Positions 7,401-11,490 of a stretch of DNA of 11,490 nt are shown here, piece after piece. The DNA is from Chloroflexota bacterium. Its GTDB lineage: Bacteria; Chloroflexota; Dehalococcoidia; Dehalococcoidales; UBA2162. A program made the translations under genes and the position numbers. Position 1 is the first letter of the stretch. The number at the start of each line of letters is the position of its first letter. Location: assembly GCA_016202555.1 (NCBI GenBank), contig JACQOL010000024.1:1-11490 (forward strand). Direction: 5' to 3'. Below the pieces are notes generated by a model. The model had not been told where the DNA came from, did no database searches, and worked only from the letters and a program-made list of their open reading frames with translations.

Positions 7401-7552
7401 TCAGGTCAATTACCTGTGGGACTTTCACAAGAAGCTCTTCAGATCGCTTGGCGTTCTTTAAACTTGAACGATGATTACTAAAACCCGGAAGTTAATCATC
7501 AGACAGTCGTCTGCGTCTGCTAATTCTTTCTTGCTTGTCCGGCAAACAAGTG

Positions 7553-7561
7553 TGCTATAAT
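7553..7561 (+). promoter_or_regulatory. Extended -10 promoter with no intact gene behind it
   Basis: TGCTATAAT matches the TGnTATAAT extended -10 consensus exactly. Upstream -35 candidates are poor (TTGCTT with 19 bases, TTGTCC with 15), as is usual for this class. A transcript from near 7568 would run into the decayed tRNA-Lys 85 bases later, so this may be its relic promoter. Confidence 0.5.
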
Positions 7562-7641
7562 AGGGACAAGTATTCAGCTGACTTGTAAGTGGAAAGGTGA
7601 TACTCTGATTCGCTGATAAATTCGGGGTGGTTTACTGGTAT

Positions 7642-7750
7642 TTAGCTACAAAAAGCCCTCATCAAGTTACCGTCGTAAGCACCTGATTTTTAATCAGGTG
7701 GTGGATTCGAGCCCCACACGGCTCACTACTTCAAAATAATTTGTAGCTAA
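7642..7750. repeat. 11-base inverted repeat flanking the decayed tRNA
   Basis: TTAGCTACAAA (7642-7652) and its exact complement TTTGTAGCTAA (7740-7750) bracket the tRNA relic with an 87-base interior. A third copy in the second orientation is at 534-544, in the other long intergenic region. Homology does not clearly extend beyond the word. Confidence 0.45.
7653..7725 (+). pseudogene. Decayed tRNA-Lys (anticodon TTT)
   Basis: The 3' half is tRNA-like. A seven-pair stem CACCTGA/TCAGGTG carries loop TTTTTAA with anticodon TTT at 7689-7691. A T arm GTGGA-TTCGAGC-CCCAC (7701-7717) has an A-C mismatch where G-C is universal, and the acceptor strand ACGGCTC plus A ends at 7725 without CCA. The variable loop has only two bases. 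The 5' acceptor candidate AAGCCCT (7653-7659) makes five of seven pairs and the D arm is disrupted. It is best read as a pseudogene; a highly divergent or recruited tRNA-like RNA is less likely. Confidence 0.7.
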
Positions 7751-7922
7751 CAATTATGATGAGCCAAACACAATTTAACTTGAATGCTTCGTCAACAAAA
7801 GGCTTCCTTAATTTGACACTAATAAGATTACAGATGACTATGCCGCTCCGTCATCCCCGCAGCTAGAACGTTATTTCATAAAATAATTCATGAAGCAAAA
7901 AACGATGACTGGAGTGGGAAAC

Positions 7923-7952
7923 TTGGCTACGAAATAAAGACAATGTTATAAT
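7923..7952 (+). promoter_or_regulatory. Promoter of the ABC importer genes
   Basis: TTGGCT (7923-7928) and TATAAT (7947-7952) are 18 bases apart, and TGT directly before the -10 makes it an extended -10 (TGTTATAAT). Transcription from near 7959 would give a short leader containing the ribosome site AAGGGGG at 7964-7970. Confidence 0.65.
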
Positions 7953-7977
7953 GTAGATTACGAAAGGGGGCAGGCCG

Positions 7978-10476
7978 ATGAGGAATTTTCAAAAGGGCCG
8001 AAATGTTCGCGTTAAATCCATTTGTTTCTTCTTGATTACCATCTTGATGCTCGCCATTATTCCTTCTACTTCTTGTGTCCCGAAATCTTCGGGCCCAACC
8101 TCCTCAGGAAGTCCCTCTTTGGCTGATGAGGTAGTATTCGTCGAAGAACCTGACTCTGCAAAAGCGGTCCGAGAACTCGAAGCAGACAATATACAGGTTT
8201 ATTCCGGAGGTCTGACGGACCCGGAGCTGGCACAGCGAATAAAGACGTCATCCGAGATGGGTTATGAAACCTCGTATGGCTCAAGCGCCGAACTCACATT
8301 CAACCCATCGGGTCCGATTTTTAAAACAGGTAAACTAAATCCATTTAGTGTCGCAGCTGTACGCGAGGCAATGAACTGGCTGATAGACCGCCACTATGTT
8401 GCGGAAGAGACCTATGGGGGCCTGGCTGTTCCCCGCTATTTTACTTTAAACACGGCTTTCCCAGATTATGCCAAACTGGCTTCTATCGCACGGGCACTCG
8501 AGGTCCAGTACGCGCCTAACCCAGCTAAAGCAAAAGAGGTTATCACGGCAGAGATGAAGAAGCTGGGTGCCGTACTGACAAACGGAAAATGGTATTACCA
8601 GGGAAAACCAGTGGAACTGAACTTCATCATCCGGACCGAGGATAAGCGGAAGGACGTGGGAGATTACGTAGCCACTTTGCTTGAAAACATGGGCTTTACC
8701 GTTAACAGGCAATACAAAACCGCCGCGGATGCTTCTCCGATATGGATAGGCAGCGACCCGTCCGAAGGGCGGTGGAATATTTACACCGGGGGGTGGGCAA
8801 GCACGGCAATCAGCCGTGACCAGGCGAGTAATTTTGCTTTCTATTACACACCAACGGGACGCCCAGACCCGTTGTGGCAGGCCTATAAACCCAGCCCCGA
8901 GTTTGAGAAAGTCGCCGATACCCTGGTGAGGCGGGATTATAAAACGCTTGATGAACGTCAGCAGCTTATGACCGATGCCTTGAGCCTTTCGATGAAGGAC
9001 TCTGTCCGAGTCTGGCTTGTCGACACGCTTAACATCAGCCCGCATCGCGCCGATGTCGCTGTGGCGGCAGATTTAGCCGGTGGCATCTCCGGCTCTTCGC
9101 TCTGGCCTTACACACTCCGCTACACGGACAAATCAGGAGGTTCAATAACTATCGGTTCCCCGAGCCTGCTCACCGAGCCTTGGAATCCTGTAGCCGGCAG
9201 CAACTGGATTTACGACACGATGATAATTCGCGGTACTGAAGACGCAGTAGACCTGCCCGACCCGTACACGGGACTTATTCTGCCCAACCACGTCAAGTCC
9301 GCGGAGGTCTATGTCCAGCAGGGGCTTCCTGTCTCAAAGACACAGGACTGGTTGACTCTCAGCTTTGTTCCGACCATCCAAGCGCCTCAAGACGCCTGGA
9401 TTAATTGGGATGCCTCTGCCCAACGCTTCCGCACGGTAGGCGAGGTGCATCCCGGAGGACTTACCGCGCGGACTAAGACAGTCGTACACTACGCCGACGA
9501 TTTATTCCAGACACGCTGGCACGATGGCACTAAACTAACGATGGCTGATATTTTACTCGGCCTGGCCCTTGGATTCGACCGACCTCAAGAAAAAAGCTCT
9601 ATTTTCGATGAGTCAGAGGTACCTTCGTTTGAAACTTTTCTGAAGTACTTTAAGGGTATGAAGATTATACAGGAAAATCCGCTCGTAGCTGAAGTGTACA
9701 GCGACCAAATTTTCCCGGATGCAGAATGGATTGCTGATAGCGCCGACGGGTATTTCTATACCTCGGTGCCCTGGCATGTCTTGTCTCTCGGCATCCTAGC
9801 GGAAACAAACCATGAACTCGCTTTCTCATCCAGCAAAGCGGACCAGCTCAAGCTGGAATGGATGAGTTACATTGCTGGCCCGAGCCTACCTATCCTTGAT
9901 AAGTACCGCCAGCAGGCGCTAAAAGATAAATATATTCCTTATGCTAATTTCCTTGGAAAGTATGTCACTGCTGATGAGGCATCAAAAAGATATACCGCAC
10001 TGGGCGACTGGTACCAGAAGCGGGGCCATTTCTGGGTAGGGAACGGACCTTATTATCTTGACTCCGTACACACGGTACAGAAGACCGTTGTCCTCCACCG
10101 TTTTGACCAGTACCGACAGACAGACCAAAAACTGCTCGCTTTTACCAGCCCCAGGATTGCCAATGTGAAGATCTCCGGTCCGGATCAGACGCGCATCGGG
10201 GGTGCCGCCGAGTTCCAGTTGGAAGTTACTTTTAATGGTAAGCCTTACCCGATAGGTGACATGGACCTCGTTAAGTTCCTGCTCTTCGGCAGCAACGGTG
10301 CGCTTGCCATTTCAGGAGACGCCGAGGCGGTCCGAGATGGCTTGTGGCGGGTTCGGCTCACAGCAGACCAGAGTAAGCAGCTTCAAGCCGGAGCCAACCG
10401 GCTCGAAATAATCGCGGCGCCCAAGGTAGTGAGCGTCGCGTCTTTCAGCTCGTTTACCTTTGCCATGATGCCCTGA
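7978..10476 (+). CDS. Family-5 ABC importer substrate-binding lipoprotein with permuted halves
   Basis: The 832-residue product binds the substrate (probably peptides or another small solute) for the adjacent permease. It starts at ATG 7978, seven bases after AAGGGGG. A basic N-terminus, a hydrophobic core (15-28) and PSTSC with C33 form a lipoprotein signal, although the lipobox lacks the usual Leu. Family-5 proteins normally begin with a GGxLxIG strand, continue through WHDGxxLTxxDV and GxGPY, and end with the AVREAxxxxIDR region. Here AVREAMNWLIDR appears near residue 125, GGSITIGSP near 389, WHDGTKLTMADI near 515 and GNGPYYLDSV near 682. The order is thus rotated, with the break just after the GPY segment. 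The last 110 residues look like an added beta-sandwich domain. Similar long proteins are, from memory, common in thermophilic archaea. The permease follows after 54 bases. Confidence 0.9.
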   Translation: MRNFQKGRNVRVKSICFFLITILMLAIIPSTSCVPKSSGPTSSGSPSLADEVVFVEEPDSAKAVRELEADNIQVYSGGLTDPELAQRIKTSSEMGYETSYGSSAELTFNPSGPIFKTGKLNPFSVAAVREAMNWLIDRHYVAEETYGGLAVPRYFTLNTAFPDYAKLASIARALEVQYAPNPAKAKEVITAEMKKLGAVLTNGKWYYQGKPVELNFIIRTEDKRKDVGDYVATLLENMGFTVNRQYKTAADASPIWIGSDPSEGRWNIYTGGWASTAISRDQASNFAFYYTPTGRPDPLWQAYKPSPEFEKVADTLVRRDYKTLDERQQLMTDALSLSMKDSVRVWLVDTLNISPHRADVAVAADLAGGISGSSLWPYTLRYTDKSGGSITIGSPSLLTEPWNPVAGSNWIYDTMIIRGTEDAVDLPDPYTGLILPNHVKSAEVYVQQGLPVSKTQDWLTLSFVPTIQAPQDAWINWDASAQRFRTVGEVHPGGLTARTKTVVHYADDLFQTRWHDGTKLTMADILLGLALGFDRPQEKSSIFDESEVPSFETFLKYFKGMKIIQENPLVAEVYSDQIFPDAEWIADSADGYFYTSVPWHVLSLGILAETNHELAFSSSKADQLKLEWMSYIAGPSLPILDKYRQQALKDKYIPYANFLGKYVTADEASKRYTALGDWYQKRGHFWVGNGPYYLDSVHTVQKTVVLHRFDQYRQTDQKLLAFTSPRIANVKISGPDQTRIGGAAEFQLEVTFNGKPYPIGDMDLVKFLLFGSNGALAISGDAEAVRDGLWRVRLTADQSKQLQAGANRLEIIAAPKVVSVASFSSFTFAMMP

Positions 10477-10530
10477 GCGTTATTCTTCGGCTGGATATCG
10501 GGTGGGAAAACGAATAATGAAAAGATAGCG

Positions 10531-11490
10531 ATGATAGAAGGAACCGAGCCCAAAAAGCGGCTGGAAACTTTCGGCAGAGTGGCCAGATACACAGCTTCCA
10601 GAGCAATAACGCTCTTTCTGACGGCCGTCGTGGGTGTATATCTGACAATCATAATCGCCAACATGGGCGGCCATGTCGACCAGATAAAAGTGGCACAGAT
10701 AGAGGAATCGGTGGGTGCTCGAGTCGCCAGTGATCCCAAACTACAGTCGCTACCCGCCAGCGAGATACGGAAGTATATAGATGCCCAGGTCAGGTTGCAG
10801 AGCGAGCGCCTTAGCCTTGACAGACCGTTTATAGAGCGAAGCTTTTTCTACTTGACTGATGCTTTGTCTCTCTCCCTCGGTCGGGCGGAGTTTCTGACCA
10901 GCGATAGTGGTTCGAGGCAGGTCCGAGAAATTCTCCTTGAACGACTCCCGGCAACCCTGCTGCTATTTGCTACCACTGACGTCATCCTCTTTTTTGTCAG
11001 CATTTTCATGGCTCTGGCGCTTTCCAGACGGTATAATAGCTTTATCGACAAGGCTGTTGTTGCCCTTGCTCCAACATCGGCGGCTCCCTCGTGGTTTTAC
11101 GGAATATTTCTCATCCTCATCTTCGCAGCTATGTGGAAATTGTTGCCCTTTGGTGGAATGGTGTCAGCGCCACCTCCCCGTGACATGTTGCATTATGCCA
11201 TAAGCGTTCTCCAGCACCTGATTCTACCGGTCGCCTCTATGCTTATCGGGTCGATTTTTATCACTATCTACTCATGGCGGACTTTTTTTCTTATTTATTC
11301 GTCTGAAGACTATGTTGAGGTCGCAAAAGCAAAAGGACTGCCTTCCGGAACTATCGAGTGGCGCTACATCCTGAGGCCGACCTTACCCACCATCATCACC
11401 TCTTTCTCACTGGGCATCATAAGTGTCTGGATGGGCTCTATTATTCTCGAAGTCGTCTTCAACTGGCCGGGGATAGGCAGACTTCTGTAC
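10531..11490 (+). CDS. DppB/OppB-type ABC permease, 3' end beyond the window
   Basis: The frame is open from ATG 10531 to the window edge (320 codons, no stop). It matches the inner-membrane permease of peptide-type importers: a first membrane helix near residues 25-45, a long outside loop, ERLPATLLLF (about 138-147) opening the core domain, further membrane helices, and the EAA loop that contacts the ATPase, with EDYVEVAKAKGL near 262-273 followed by the RPTLPTIITSF helix and the FNWPGIGRLLY segment. The usual PGD after the first helix is replaced by NMGG. The binding-protein TGA at 10474-10476 is in the same frame, and 10531 is the only start codon before the conserved part. The ribosome site is weak. 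Expected next are a DppC-type permease and ATPase subunits. Confidence 0.92.
   Translation, partial: MIEGTEPKKRLETFGRVARYTASRAITLFLTAVVGVYLTIIIANMGGHVDQIKVAQIEESVGARVASDPKLQSLPASEIRKYIDAQVRLQSERLSLDRPFIERSFFYLTDALSLSLGRAEFLTSDSGSRQVREILLERLPATLLLFATTDVILFFVSIFMALALSRRYNSFIDKAVVALAPTSAAPSWFYGIFLILIFAAMWKLLPFGGMVSAPPPRDMLHYAISVLQHLILPVASMLIGSIFITIYSWRTFFLIYSSEDYVEVAKAKGLPSGTIEWRYILRPTLPTIITSFSLGIISVWMGSIILEVVFNWPGIGRLLY

Larger units (their letters stand above)
7404..7977. other. Intergenic region with relics and promoters
   Basis: About 570 bases hold no convincing intact gene. They contain an orphan extended -10 promoter (7553-7561), a decayed tRNA-Lys (7653-7725) bracketed by an 11-base inverted repeat, an AT-rich hairpin near 7872-7887 (TTATTT/AAATAA), and the promoter of the binding-protein gene (7923-7952). 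On the - strand a short open frame ends at 7384-7386 and may be further out-of-frame dnaE debris, but I cannot recognise it. Confidence 0.6.

Noticed and set aside
7384..7491. Frameshifted upstream continuation of dnaE on the - strand
   Set aside because: A short open frame exists (ending at 7384-7386) but I could not recognise DnaE motifs in it; left as unassigned debris.
7653..7725. Functional tRNA-Lys
   Set aside because: The D arm is disrupted, the variable loop is two bases, the invariant 53-61 pair is an A-C mismatch and two acceptor pairs fail.
7756..7866. Short + strand frame starting ATGATG after the tRNA relic
   Set aside because: Only 36 codons, no ribosome site and no recognisable product.
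8446..9045. Open frame of 199 codons on the - strand
   Set aside because: It lies entirely antisense to the well-supported binding-protein gene, has no recognised domain and no promoter or ribosome site; it is a shadow of a GC-rich coding region.
10383..10739. Open frame of 118 codons on the - strand across the binding-protein/permease junction
   Set aside because: Antisense to two supported genes, with low-complexity unfamiliar protein and no context.
10907..11203. Open frame of 98 codons on the + strand
   Set aside because: Out of frame inside the permease, whose membrane segments and EAA loop are in the other frame.

Overview
The window looks like chromosomal DNA of an uncultured or anaerobic bacterium, most likely Chloroflexota (Dehalococcoidia-like). 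This is inferred from gene content: a SCO1664-family PI-kinase-like protein, a DUF3090 protein and a ChlI-like AAA+ / VWA pair are typical of Actinobacteria and Chloroflexota. GC is moderate, with AT-rich gaps, and the first tRNA has an encoded CCA. No phage, plasmid, insertion sequence or CRISPR signature was found.

Layout. Bases 1-68 are the 3' part of tRNA-Val(CAC). Bases 69-655 are mostly non-coding, with a terminator-like hairpin, one possible 54-codon ORF, and a near-consensus sigma-70 promoter at the right end. On the + strand follow a SCO1664-family protein (to 1507), a VWA protein (1617-3644) and an inositol-monophosphatase-family protein (3661-4590). Meeting them stop to stop at 4590/4591 is a - strand operon: a possible small basic protein (6701-6447), an AAA+ ATPase (6510-5113) and a DUF3090 protein (5094-4591). 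It is driven by a TTGACA-17-TATATT promoter at 6847-6819.

Bases 6921-7750 are a graveyard: a C-terminal stub of an error-prone-type dnaE, an orphan extended -10 promoter, and a decayed tRNA-Lys bracketed by an 11-bp inverted repeat. Right of this lies the start of a family-5 (oligopeptide/dipeptide type) ABC importer: a large lipoprotein substrate-binding protein (7978-10476) whose halves appear circularly permuted relative to the OppA/DppA fold, and a DppB-type permease that runs off the window (10531 onward).

How the genes may work together. The AAA+ and VWA proteins are a classic ATPase/adaptor pair, here on opposite strands but converging on the same locus. The kinase-like protein, the phosphatase-like protein and DUF3090 resemble, from memory, the Rv2131c-Rv2135c neighbourhood of Mycobacterium, while the AAA+/VWA pair resembles Rv0958/Rv0959. 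Their combination in one locus is the most interesting feature of the window and may mark an uncharacterised conserved module. The importer is an ordinary-looking transport operon with an unusual binding protein.
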